Origin: Craterostigma plantagineum
Taxonomy: Eukaryota; Streptophyta; Magnoliopsida; Lamiales; Linderniaceae
Length of the DNA: 64,000 nt
NCBI GenBank assembly: GCA_027422505.1
Contig: JAPQWV010000001.1
Coordinates: 2,108,001-2,172,000, forward strand
Reading direction: 5' to 3'
Below are positions 21,787 to 34,286 of the stretch, one piece after another; the first letter of the stretch is position 1; each line of letters opens with the position of its first letter. A program made the position numbers and the translations under genes. Below the pieces are notes generated by a model. The model worked only from the letters and a program-made list of their open reading frames with translations, ran no database searches and was not told where the DNA came from.

Positions 21787-24452
21787 CTAAGGCAAAGGAA
21801 TGTGAGGTTTCCATTTGCTGAAGGGCACCAAATCTCCGTTCATCACACTACCATTGTGCAACCAAAATGTTTCTGATGATTGATGAAACAACCTCACTTT
21901 CTTCTGAAGTTCGCGCAAAATCCCTCGGAATGCAGAGCAAGGTTCGGATTCGGAGGAGTAAACCCATAAACACCGAACTTTTCTTCCCCTAGCGATCATT
22001 TCTTCAATCTTTTTATCTGTTAATCAGTGGGACGAAGAAAATAGAGAATTGGAATTAGTATGTAATGAAGTTGAATAAGATATTAAAGCAGCACCTGGGA
22101 TAGATTCCAAGTAATCCAAGAGTTCAGTTCCGATATGAGTCGATGGCCATTTGATCGATACTTTGGAGTAGTCGACGATGTCTTGGAAAGGCAACTCAAT
22201 GTTATCTGATAAGATAACTGGGACGCACTCCTATTCAATCACACAAAACCCAAGTGTACAAGAATGAGCATGATAAGTGTAGTTTTCTTTGTAATTCTGA
22301 TAGCTCTATACGGAGAATGAAGGGTAAAGGTGTAAAAGTACACACTAACCACGAAGAATGACTCGAAAAAACGAAGAGTCCAAGACGATTCCCCACGTGG
22401 GGCCAGGCAAAATCTTGCATTCCGAAGATGCTGAAAGTATTGCGACCTCCCGAGCTTGTCTGGACCACTGAATTTCAACTCTGGACACTCCAACTGTTCA
22501 CAAATTCATATATTGTTCGTTCTATCTTTAGGGTGAGTTTGGTATGCGGAAATAGGTGTGGAAAGGAAAAGAAAACGTATTATGGTACGACACATGAGGC
22601 ATAATCTACAACAATCCGATGCGTATCACTTCATTTTCCTTTTCTTTTCCGCGTTGGATTCCGCATACCAAACGGACCCTTAAGGTCATTTTTGTCAGTT
22701 GAATTGTTTGATCTTAAATTTGCAGCAGCTATAACACATTCTGCTATATATACCTTTTTGGGATATTGCTTTGAAAGCTCTATCAACTTCAGACGGCCAG
22801 TCTTTCCTTGCGCTCGGCCTAAATAATTTGCCAAATACTTCCTTTTCGATAAGGGCAGAGGGTCAAGAAACCTAGCCTTGTGACTAGTCATCCCATCATC
22901 AACATTTCCAGGAATGATAATGTCTTTCCATGTGTTGAAGGCGCTTGTGTCTCGTTTATCAGTTCTGTCTCCCTGTACTTTAGAAAAAAATAAAAATATA
23001 ATTTCAACAGTCACGAGACTGATCTAAGGTGCCGAAGAAGACATAGTGGTCCAAAAAAAACCTAATGTTTAAATGTCCACAGTCATTAATTTGACTGACC
23101 ATATATGAGTGTCTGATCTTCTGTTGATATCTCATGAATAAAAAAACCGAATGCACTAATTTACCTCTGGGGTGAGTATTATCGAACGATTTATATATAT
23201 CGCCCAAGACTTGAACAAGTGAGCTCCGGCACCACTGCGACCAAGTGATTTCTCAGATGAGTACATTGGTAATTCTCACACTATAAACCAATCACTTGAC
23301 GTGATCGTCCAACTGCCAAGATGAATATTCTGATGAAAATCGTCATAACATTTTCATCAGCAACAGCATTGTACCTCGGAAATACAAAGACATGATTACG
23401 ACCACCAGATAACCTGAAATATGGCATTTGGCTTAAAACCTGAAACCAAAAACGAGTTCATACAAGTATCATTCACAAAAACATTATCTCCCACAAAACA
23501 GAAAATCATTTTGTTAAAGAAGATACAATACCTTGACATAAGTTTGGTTGATCTCTTTATCGTTGAGGCCACCCATCATTCGAACGCATTTAACATATGA
23601 GGGCACAAAGAACAAATCCGCCTCCTCTTTCTTTCTAGTACGAAATGTAGATTGTAAAAGCAACCTATGAATTTTAACCTAAGACGAATTAAAAATAGAT
23701 ATCAAATCTATTTGGGTTGCTATATTAGTACGCAGTGATAATATCATGCATAATTCAATGCCTCGTGTGCAACTTTTTTCCGCATACAAAATTGAGAAAT
23801 CCCAACTAAAGAATTCAGATTTTAGTCAAATTTACATGGATCTCCAAGATCACACCTAAGACACTATTAGCATGAATTCCACAATCTTCCTTAGTCGAAT
23901 ATTATTCCAAGTCCTACTAGAAGAGTAAACTAACCAAACAACAATGATAAGTTTTTTTAAGATACTGTCATCAGCATTACTCAACACAACAACATTATCA
24001 AATCTATCACCAAGTTCGAAGACATACATAGTATTTGCTTTGCTAAAGCAGAAAAGATACCACTTAACATTACTTCCATAAATGACCTCAACGATACACA
24101 AACTTACCTGAGTGCCCCACTGCCCCTTCAAGCACGAATCAGCTGAAATCTTCCCATCTCGTCCAGACAACAGCAGCTTCAGTCCATCGATCTCGTCCTC
24201 TTCGTAAACATAGATCCTTAAATTAATGGTTGAACCATACTCCGCAAACCTATCTGGAGTTACAGCGAGGTAGGTACCGTACGGTGAAGAGCAAGGGCCT
24301 AGGGTGTGATGATCGAAAAGCCTAGTGAAGAAGAAAGTGGCGACTACCAGCCCGAGGGCGGCGATCTGTTGCATGCGTGTGCAGGTAACGCAATGGTGTG
24401 GGTGCGGGGAGAACATTCGCGCCGGCTTGTTTGTTGAGCTTGTGCTCGCCAT
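21787..24452 (-). CDS. Exostosin-family (GT47) glycosyltransferase, type II membrane protein
   Basis: GT47 enzymes build cell-wall glycans in the Golgi. The exons are 24108-24452, 23532-23678, 23375-23439, 23165-23234, 22754-22972, 22350-22493, 22095-22230 and 21787-22016, all in frame, giving about 450 residues. A hydrophobic segment near residues 28-45 (ALGLVVATFFFTRLF) is the signal anchor. The exostosin domain shows RIYVYEEDE, EEADLFFVPSYVKC, YFRLSGGRNHVFVFPSGAGA, NYLGRAQGKTGRLKLIEL and FCLAPRGESSWTLRFFESFF, then ECVPVILSDNIELPF. The protein ends FSKWKPHIPLP. It recalls the Arabidopsis At1g21480-like clade; the exact sugar substrate is unknown. It is divergently arranged with SPT5. A Tourist-like MITE lies in the intron at 22494-22753. 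Confidence 0.88.
22528..22682. mobile_element. Tourist-like (PIF/Harbinger) MITE in a GT47 intron
   Basis: The element is 22531-22679 (149 bp). Its termini gggtgagtttggtatgcgg and the complement of ccgcataccaaacggaccc are inverted repeats. It is flanked on both sides by tta (22528-22530 and 22680-22682), the PIF/Harbinger target duplication. It lies wholly within an intron and does not touch the splice sites. Confidence 0.85.
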
Positions 24453-24802
24453 TTTTGAGAGTTGCAGGTGAAGTGAGAGAGTAACTTCGATCTGCCGAGA
24501 TGATGATGTTTTCAGATGGATAATTTACACATTTGGGACTAATATTATTCTTATTTCACAATTAAGGAGTTAAGTGTAATTATGATTTTTAATGGGCTTT
24601 GCCAGTGATTGAGAAATATTATTTGGGCTATAACACGCAAGCCCAATTTGGGAAAAAAATAACACTCAAGCTCAATAATCTGCAAGCCCAAGCCCTAATC
24701 GAATTTCCTCGAATGCAAGTCTCATTCTCCTCACCTCGCCTCAGACCAACCGACGCCAAAATCGAGATTGAAATTTCTCGCCGGAAGAACTGATCCGAAG
24801 CT
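24453..24802. promoter_or_regulatory. Shared divergent promoter region of GT47 and SPT5
   Basis: Only 350 bp separate the two start codons on opposite strands. No clear TATA box was noticed on the SPT5 side. The region must hold both 5' UTRs and probably a bidirectional promoter. Confidence 0.5.
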
Positions 24803-27800
24803 ATGGCTAGAGGAGACGACGAGTACGAGGATGATGAGGTTGATGACGAAGAAGACTACGAAGCGAACGTAGACGACGAAGAGGAAGAGGAGGATTACGA
24901 TGACGGAGGTAAATCGAAGCGAAAGAGGGGCAGATCGGAGTTTATCGACGACTACGCCGAGGAAGATGAAGATGAAGAAGAGGACGATGACGATGATGAA
25001 GATTACGGTGGAGGCGGCGGCGGTGGAAGAGGTGGTAAGAGACACCGTAAGGCAGGGTCTGAGTTTTTTGACGAGGAAGCAGCTGTGGACAGCGACGATG
25101 AAGAGGAAGAAGAGGAAGGCGAAGATGGTTAGGGCTTTAATTTTTCTTATGAGATGACTTTCCAATTGTGTGTTCTGATCATCACAGTATGCTTCTTTTG
25201 CCATTATCTTCACCTCTAGCATCGGTGAGAGTTTCGAGACTGGCTAGGAAAATGGAATTGATCTCGTTAGCCGCTTGTTCTAATGCTGATTGCTTTACCT
25301 GGTTACGTGAAACCCCCCCCCCCCCGGCTGTCGGGGAGTTGAGATGTTTTGTGGTTGATAACGAAATTGAAACTGCTGGAGTATACTTGTGGTGTTGCTG
25401 TTAAATATGAGTAACCCTACATTGTCTATGGATTCATACTGATTGAATGATAGTATATGTTACCTGGACTTCTGTTATGTGCAGATTATTGTTATATGAG
25501 AACATATTATTTCTTTACTGAGATTTATATGCCCATCGCTGTCTGTCCAAGCCTAGTGGCTTGCACTTTATTTTATATATCTTTCATTGTGTCGCTAATT
25601 AGAACTTTATGTATAGATTTCATTGATACCGGCAATGACTTGCCTGACGAGGACGACAGGCGGATGCACCGTCGTCCTTTGCCGCTACGGGAGGATGAAC
25701 AAGAGGATGTTGAAGAGATTGAAAGAAGGATTCAGGAGAGATATGCAAGGAGCATGAACGTGGAGTATGATGATGAGGCTACTGAAGTTGAACAGCAAGC
25801 GCTGCTTCCCTCTGTCCGGGATCCAAAGCTATGGATGGTCAAATGCGCGGTATGGTGATGGATGGATTTTCGTAAAAAGTTATTTGAGTTGAAATGCTCT
25901 TTAGTTAGTTCCCTGGATTTCATTTCTTTAATGAGTTTGTTATTATGCTCTGCAGATTGGTCGTGAAAGGGAGGTTGCAGTGTGTCTTATGCAGAAATTC
26001 ATTGATAAAGGATCTGAAGTTCAAATTAGGTCCGCCATTGCTCTTGACCATCTTAAAAATTACATATATATAGAGGCTGATAAAGAGGCGCATGTGCGGG
26101 AGGTACGAAGCAGTTAATTGCCTTTTTATTTCCTGGATGAATGGGGAACTAAAAATGTTTGAGATCGTTTGCTTCGTTTTTTGCACAGGCTGTCAAGGGG
26201 ATGCGCAATATATACCCTTCCAAAATAATGCTGGTTCCTATCAAGGAGATGACGGATGTTCTCTCAGTTGAAAGTAAAGCAATTGATATCTCTAGAGACA
26301 CATGGGTGAGGATGAAGATTGGTACATATAAAGGGGATCTTGCTAAGGTATACGCAATCACTGAACGCTGGTTCTTTTGCTTAAATCTTACTATACTTAT
26401 TTGGTTGTTTGAACAATTTAAATTCATATTTGAATGCCAGGTTGTGGATGTTGACGATGTGCGGCAGCGAGCAACGGTGAAGTTAATTCCAAGGGTTGAC
26501 CTGCAGGCATTAGCAAGCAAATTGGTTTGTATCTCGTGGATGTCTCTGGCGTGTTACTTATTTTTTCTCGCATTTGTAAAAATATGTGTTATTAACTGCC
26601 ACTCGTAATCAAATTAGGATATATATTTTGCCAATTTATTCTAAGGGCAACGGAGGAGATGCACACTGACTCGCGAAATCTCCTTCTGCTGTTCTTTCTG
26701 TTTTGAAGATGGATAAGCATGATTTCTCTAATATATATGTACTTTTATGCCTCAGGAAGGAAGAGAAGTACCAAAGAAAAAGGCGTTCACGCCTCCTGCA
26801 AGATTATTAAATATTGATGAAGCAAGGTAACATTGTTGTCCTGTCCCTGCACCACCAATCCGCTTTGTGGCTCTCAAATTTCTGATGTGGTTCCATTTTC
26901 TACCAAATTCAGAGAGCTTAATATTCGTGTGGAGCGTAGACGAGACCAGGCCACTGGTGACTACTATGAGAAAATTGAGGGAATGTTGTTTAAGGATGGT
27001 TTCTTGTATAAAAATGTATCTCTAAAGTCATTAAGGACTCAGAATATACAGCCAACATTTGATGAACTTGAAAAGTTTAGACAACCTGGTGGATCAGGGG
27101 AAGGTGATATGTCGAGTTTAGCGACACTCTTTGCGAACAGGAAAAAGGGTCATTTCATGAAAGGTGATCGAGTTATAGTCGTTAAAGGTGATCTTAGAAA
27201 CTTAAAAGGGTGGGTGGAGAAAGTTGAGGAAGATACCGTGCATATCAAACCAAATGAGAAGGGCCTTCCCGTGAGTAATTTAATATACTTCTGAACCGAC
27301 TGATATGAATATTTGATCTATAATTAAGCTATCTAATATTAATTTCAGAAAACTCTAGCTATCAGTGATAAAGAGCTTTGCAAATACTTCGAACCTGGAA
27401 ATCATGTGAAGGTTGTGGCTGGTGCTACTGAAGGTGCCACTGGTATGGTTGTCTCAGTTGAAACCCACATTGTGAACATCGTATCTGACACAACCAAGGA
27501 ACTCGTATGATGCCGTTTCTTTTTTATTTCGATTATTTTCTTGGGTTGGCTAAGTTTGAGTGCAAGCATTTTGTTTTATACAGCTCCGGGTATTTGCTGA
27601 CAATGTCGTGGAAAGCTCTGAAGTAACATCCGGTATTACTCGAATCGGTGATTATGAGCTTCATGACCTCGTTCTACTTGAGTAAGTTGTGTGCTTCTTT
27701 GGGCAATTGTTCCCAATTGTCTTGTGTTCTTTTCTTATATTTTGTAATTATGCTACGCAGTGATAATAGCTTTGGGGTGATAATACGCGTGGAAAGTGAA

Positions 27801-30518
27801 GCTTTTCAGGTTATTTTCTTTGATAGGTGACTGTAAAATTTTGTCTATTGTCAATTCTAATTTTAGCAGGATTAATTAGGTACTAAAGGGTATCCCAGAG
27901 AGGCCTGATGTTGCACTTGTCAGGCTTAGGGAGATCAAGTACAAGATTGACAAGAAGATTTTTGCTAAAGATCGTTATAAGAACACGGTATCTCAAAAAG
28001 ATATTGTGAAAATTCTCGAGGGGCCATGCAAGGTGGGAACGTTTACTTAGCGCGTAGATTTGTCATTTTATCTAGATGGCTCTTACTTGTTCTGTTTGTA
28101 GAGTTGGCTGTAATTACATTTTCCATTCATCAGGGAAAGCAAGGCCCTGTTGAGCATATATATAGAGGAGTTCTGTTTGTTTATGATCGACATCATCTCG
28201 AGCATGCTGGTTTTATTTGTGTTAAAGCTGACTCTTGCATGATGGTTGGTGGATCACGAGCGAATGGTGATAATAACGTATGGATCCTCAATGTTATATT
28301 GTCTTCTCTTAAAACTCTTACCTTGCATAGTTATATTCATCTACTTTATTTTGTAGGGAAATGCACTGGCATCAAGATTTTCCCATCTCAGAACTCCGCC
28401 TCGTGTTCCTCAATCTCCCATGAGACTACCTAGAGGAGGTCCAGTGAATTGTAAGTCAGTTTTGTGAAGGTTTTACTTGACTCGCTTGTCATTTTTTTCG
28501 ACATAAGTGATCTTTGTTTAGCTATGAAGTTTATGTACTTGACTGGACTCTCATAATAATTTTGAATGCCCTGTGTATTCGTTGATTATGTTGTATTGAG
28601 TTAATTTGTCGTTGCTGCTAGTTTGCTAATTTTTCCTTTTTTGAAAAAATAAAAATACTTCTGCAACTGGAACTGCATGCAGTTGGAGGAAGGAATGGTG
28701 GTAGAAGAGGTCATGATGCTTTAGTTGGTGCGAATGTGAAAATTCGTTTGGGCCATTTTAAGGGATGCAAGGGACGTGTTGTAGGCATCAAAGGTACCAT
28801 GGTGCGGGTTGAGCTTGAGTCCCAAATGAAAGTTGTTACAGGCAAGGATATATATTGCGTGCAAATAATTTATTGTACTTATGTCCACTAACAATTGCAT
28901 TATTACCTTTTCTTTGCAGTTGAACGTAGTCATATTGCTGACAATGTTAATGTGTCTACGCCGTTTAGGTAGACACTTGACTCATAGTTATATTATCTTT
29001 GCCCCTTCTCCTTGCGTTTTCATGCATCTTTATCTGCCCTTCGTAACAGGGAATCCAGTAGGTATGGTATGGGTAGTGAGACCCCAATGCATCCCTCCCG
29101 TACTCCACTTCATCCATACATGACTCCTATGAGAGATTCTGCTGGTATATTTTCATTTTGTGGATTTGTTATTTCATTGCGAATTTGTTTCTGAATGCGC
29201 AAATTAATATTTGACCGGATGCTGATCATTGCATACAGCAACACCTATTCATGACGGAATGCGAACACCCATGCGTGATAGGGCATGGAATCCCTATGCA
29301 CCAATGAGTCCTCCAAGGTACCATTGTTTATTATTGCATACAGCAACACCTAATCCCATACATAGGACCCATTCTTAATGACGATTGGAATAAATTCTAA
29401 TACTGTTAAATAAACTCCATGAGTAAATGCAGGGATAATTGGGAAGATGGTAATCCCGGTTCTTGGGGGATTAGTCCGCAATATCAGGTGAGTTTTCTAA
29501 TCCGAGTTTTCAGTTCATTTCAATAGGATTCTTCAACCCTCCCTTATCTCACTTCTTTTAAAGCCATCGAGCACCCCTGCGCGAGCCTATGAAGCCCCTA
29601 CACCCGGTTCGGGTTGGACTCCTCCGACTGGGAATTACAATGAAGCTGGCACACCTAGAGATAATGCTCCTGCCTATGGTAATCAAAAATTAGTGCTAGT
29701 GCCTTTATATGTGATAAATGTCACTGTTACTGTGGGACACAAATCCAATCAATGTTTACTAATGCCTTATTTTTTTATTCATCACTTTTTCTCTTTTTCA
29801 GCCAATGCACCGAGCCCATACTTGCCTTCTACGCCCGGAGGACAACCACCAATGACACCTAGCTCAGCATATTTGCCTGGTACACCTGGTGGACAACCAA
29901 TGACACCTGGAAGTGGTCTAGATATGATGTCACCTGTGGCAGGTATGTCATCGTCCAGTTTTATAAATGTTTCTATTCTGTGTTAGAATTTTCATGATGA
30001 TTGAAATGTTGTTCTTGTTTGATGGTTCAGATAATGAAGGCCAATGGTTGCATACAGATATTCTAGTAAATGTTCGTAGGTCCGGTGAGGGCACTTCTTT
30101 GGGTGTCGTAAAGGAGGTGCTTTTGGTGCGTAATCTCCCTTATATTTTTGTTGTTCTACTCTGGTTACTTATGTAAATTACATTGGCTGCTTGCTAATAA
30201 CTGTTGCATTGAATAATGAATTCAGAATTGACTGACGATTGAATTTGAAACTTTGTTTGTTATTCGCTTTAGGATGGATCATGTAAGGTGTCGCTCGGTT
30301 CGAGTGGCGATGGCAAAACGATCACCTTTCTTCCCAATGATATTGAAATCGTTCCTCCGAGAAAGAACGAGAAGGTGAGAATCGTAGGTGGTGCCTTCCG
30401 TGGTTCGACAGGGAAGCTCATAGGCATCGATGGCAGCGACGGTATTGTCAAAGTAGACGACACTTTCGATGTTAAGATATTAGAAATGGTTCATCTGGCT
30501 AAGGTCGTCCAAACTTAG
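24803..30518 (+). CDS. SPT5: Transcription elongation factor SPT5 (DSIF large subunit)
   Basis: SPT5 pairs with SPT4 to form DSIF, which binds RNA polymerase II and controls pausing and elongation. Exon 1 (24803-25127) is strongly acidic (DDEDYGGGGGGGRGG). Exon 2 is 25617-25849. Exons 25956-26102 and 26189-26347 form the NGN domain (REREVAVCLMQKFIDKG, GMRNIYPSKIMLVPIKEM). KOW domains follow across 26441-28450 (GTYKGDLAKVVDVDDVRQR, KGDRVIVVKGDLRNLKGWVE, GPCKGKQGPVEHIYRGVLF). An RG-rich linker (near 28682) and KOW GAFRGSTGKLIGIDGSDGIV end the protein at 30518. The C-terminal repeat region (29050-29942) has SETPMHPSRTPLHPYMTPMR and SPYLPSTPGGQPP. About 22 exons give about 1,000 residues. The frame is continuous wherever I checked. 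A C-homopolymer lies in intron 1. Confidence 0.93.
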
Positions 30519-30688
30519 ACCATCCAACCAACCAACCTAATAGCCCTCTGTAGTTTGATGATGAATAATAATGTTGTTGAATTGATCAAGGATAAGCTTT
30601 TGTTTATATATATATTTATTGGGTTTCAAACATAATAACAATGTTCTCTTCTTTCTATATAACCAAACTGTTTGAAATAACAATTCAT
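30519..30688. terminator. Convergent 3' ends of SPT5 and the carboxypeptidase gene
   Basis: The two stop codons face each other 170 bp apart, so their 3' UTRs and poly(A) sites must share or overlap this stretch. It is AT-rich, with aataataatg and a tatatata run. Confidence 0.45.
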
Positions 30689-33338
30689 TCATTCATCAAT
30701 AGAAGGGCGGGTGGTGTTGGGCAGCCTACGCCCTCGCACGAAGGAACTGAAGAGGTGAAGAGCCCTCGACGGTTGCGAATAAGGCACCAGATGAGCAGCG
30801 CCGCGCACGGTTGCAAAGGTCAGCAAGCCCCCGTACTCCGTCGCCCAGCCTCCAACCTGCCTTTTGTGGAACCATGCTCCGTATGGGACTGTGATCTCAA
30901 ACCCGAGATCGCGTGCTAGTTCCCTCACGAGCGTTCTTGTACCGATCAATGGCACTACTGAATCTTGATCCCCACTACATAAAAAAATCACCACTTCTAA
31001 ATGATGGTATATGAATTCAGGTGCAAAGTCAGCCCTAGCCCCCCCAAGACAGCCAGCCCTAGCCTCTGCCCCGGCCCCTAAGGGATAAAATCAGGCTAGG
31101 GATGGATAGCAAAAATGCCTATTAAAGATAGGTATACTAGGCTCGGTCTTATTAAAGAAGATAATTGATCTTATATATGTTTCACCTGAAAATCCAGACG
31201 GGAATGTTGTTCCTAACTATCCTCTTCAGCAGGGGAAGTATGTCGATGTTGCCGTCCGTCTCATTGTAATGAAGAACACTATCTCATCCGAAAAAAGAAA
31301 GATGAATGCTAATAATACCTATAGTTTTCTAGTCGGAAATCCTTACGGTAATTAATCTGCGCGTAATATCGAGGTAAATTACCCGCTGCACATAGACCAG
31401 CGATAGGGCAGCTTTGTCCGATTCGCATGAAGGGCGCTCTGAACTTCGGGAAGGTTAAAGTAGAAGCGCCTCTCGTAGCTCATGCACACGTCTACCCCGA
31501 CGCTAATCTTCGTCGCCTGCGGAAAAAACAAAAAAAAATCACACCCGTATGGCGCTATAGTTGATTGAATCGACTTGATTATATACATTACCATCTTTCG
31601 TAATCTTAGTTCTTGCTCGACGATGGAGGGGTAGCAAACGTCGAGAATCACGTCGTAGTTGTTTACGTAATCGCCCACGATCTTGTTGGCTTCGGAAAAC
31701 GCGTTATTGCACGAATCAGACACGTTGTGAGGACTAGGAAATGTGTAGTCGTCGAAGTCACAGTCGTTCATAATGGCGAGTCCAATTTCGTCCGAAATCA
31801 TTCCGTGGGACCAAAAGTATTCGTACACAGAGGGAGCGTCACGGTCGAGCCTCAGAAGTGGATTACCGATCTATTCCCATTGACATATCAGCAATCGATC
31901 TAAAAATCGAATCTTTAGTACCTATCTTTGTATACTTACAGCAACTCCTTTGATGTTAAACTTGAAATCCGAGGAATGTTCGTTGTGGTCCAAAAGGGAA
32001 ACGGCTAGTTGCGGGATGTAATGTCCTAACAAACGATAATTAGAGGGAAAAAGATCTGACTTTTTTTTTGCTTGAGTAATAGAAGAGTGAGTGAGTGGCT
32101 AATTTGCTGTTATTACCAGCATAACTCTCCCCGGTAAGAAAAAGATCTCTTGTTCTAAATGATGGGAACTTCTTCAGCCATTCGATCAAGAAAATATGCA
32201 TATCCATCGCTGCGAAATGAAAAATACGATTTTCAATGTACTCGTCATGAGTTATCGAATTGCTGCACTTACTTACCAGTCGATGCATCTCCACAGTTGT
32301 AATCTGAGCTTGTGTTCGAATAAGACCATCCAACGCCAGCCGGCGACTCGACGAAAAGAATATTAGAGGCTATGAAGAAAGAAAGAAGGTATATTATAAG
32401 TGAATCTTGATTGAACATTACGTTGGAGAAGAGTAGAATTCTTACAGGGACAGACAGCAAAGATATTTTGTATGTACCTTTGTTCCAAGATTTCGAATTG
32501 ATTCTGAGCCCTCGACCATCGCCTGTAGGGAAAAAGGGACCTAATTCCGTAAAGGCTCCTCCTCCTATTGATGAACAGCCTGGGCCTGAAGCCATGAACA
32601 TACATACACATAAGAAAAAATGAGCTTATATTATTACACTGCAAGAACATGATATATAACTTTGTCTCAATGAGTAACATACAAATTCGTTTCCACATGA
32701 CTCACTTGAAGAGAATAGAATCTCAGAAAAAGTATGTAATAAAGATATACAAGATATGAACATTACCAGAAATCTTTTGTATAATACTCAGACAGCTCTC
32801 AATCCTAAAATCTACTTACGAAGTTCAGTTCTTGCACATCGCCCGCTTGAAATAAACATGAACTAAGGCCAGATCATGTAAGAAAAGGTTATATCATGTC
32901 TTAAAGATGATATATCAGGTAAGAACATAACCATAAATTTCCATCCTATATGCATACATATCATAAATGTACAGTATGGCCAACATCTCAATTCTATAAT
33001 CAGCTTACAGAGTTCAATTCTTGCACACAATCCTGGAAGAAGCATAAAACTAAGGCAGCATTATGAGATAATATGGATGATAAATTGCTACCTCCATTAA
33101 GCCATAAGGTTAGAGGTTTGCGATCAGCATCCTCAGCAGCTTCCACGAAGTAATAAAACAGACTTCTCCCATGTTTTAGATCAACATCGACGTAACCTGA
33201 ATATTGTCTGAACTTAACATATGGCTGACCCGGCAATTTCACCACTAAATCATCTTCTGGGAAACCATAACAAACACTAACTAACAACGCCAGAAGCACC
33301 GACAATTTCATTAGCAAGTTCATCTTTTTTTCCTTCAA
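30689..33338 (-). CDS. SCPL45: Serine carboxypeptidase-like protein (S10 family, SCPL45-like)
   Basis: This is a secreted or vacuolar S10 alpha/beta hydrolase. The start at 33338 gives a signal peptide [20 protein letters not shown] (residues 6-25). Exon 1 (33092-33338) ends [10 protein letters not shown]. The next exon (32478-32585) has [19 protein letters not shown]. Then come [19 protein letters not shown], the nucleophile exon with FLTGESYAG (catalytic Ser), [15 protein letters not shown], and the long exon [14 protein letters not shown]. The last exons carry [34 protein letters not shown] (catalytic Asp) and [15 protein letters not shown] (catalytic His), ending at 30689. All three catalytic residues are present and there is no frame break. 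It may be a peptidase or an acyltransferase. Nine or ten exons are implied. The intron between the first two exons shows a diverged repeat of about 180 bp near 32815-33080. Confidence 0.9.
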
Positions 33339-34286
33339 GGGCTTCTAAGGATAAGCTTATTTTAACAATGAACTGTACGACAGCTGTAGTACATATTTAT
33401 ATCATAAGAGAGTTTGGTGTGGAAAGGTGCTATTTAGTTTGAAATTAGAATAGAAGGCTATAAATAAATGAATTCTGTTGGAAAGGAGCACGTGAACTAT
33501 GGAAGTACTTTTATCAGAAGATATAAATAAGTCAATTTTTAAGCCTGAAGATCTTCAAGTGAAGAGAGCCCTTTATTCAAAATCGAATGGTATATTTGTA
33601 TCGTGCGAGTGAGTTGCGAATAGTGTGAACAAATGCACAAGCAAGTTTGTATCTTTTTTTAACTTTTCTGGGACGATTTTCATTTTGTTCTTTTATCACA
33701 TCTCAAGAAAGAAAAAGTTCGTTGTGCAAAGATTCAGATATATCAGAGTCAGAGAGACGTTGGGAAAGCCTTATAAAAGCGAAAACTGGTCAGACAATGC
33801 TATTTTTGAAACTTCTTTTCCTTGCAAACAAATTCATATTTCTCAATCTCGTGCAATCACACACCACGATTTCATAGTGTTATTCAATTCTTTATTTAAA
33901 TCTTGCAGATTTTCAAGATTGAATTTTTATGATGATGCGTGTGTAAGAAGTATAATCAAGAAGACCAGTCAAAAGGCATCTTTCTTTCCGCTAAATGCAA
34001 AATATTTCAATCATGCAAATGGGTCCACACGGATTTTTGAGGAAACCAAATCATATGAATATGTTAATTTCCAGTTTCCACTGGCTTGCCACTCGTGCGA
34101 CTGTGAAGATTCAGAAATCTTCAATCATCTTTGCTAGTTTCAAACAATTGAGACAAAAAAGGCTATCAAATAATTCACAACATGTATTGAAACTTGAAAC
34201 TTCCACAGAAAAATCAGATTTTTCTTTTTCAGTCAAGCACTCGAAAGAGAACAGAAAGCATCCCAAATTTAGCACTAATTACAATA
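33339..34286. other. Intergenic region between the carboxypeptidase and CCCH genes
   Basis: It should contain the carboxypeptidase promoter and the 3' UTR of the CCCH gene. A plus-strand open frame of 170 codons at 33625-34137 has no recognisable domain and looks random. Confidence 0.5.

Noticed and set aside
33625..34137. 170-codon plus-strand open frame between two minus-strand genes
   Set aside because: It has no recognisable domain, random-looking composition and no splice or promoter context, and it overlaps the likely 3' flank of the RS-CCCH gene.
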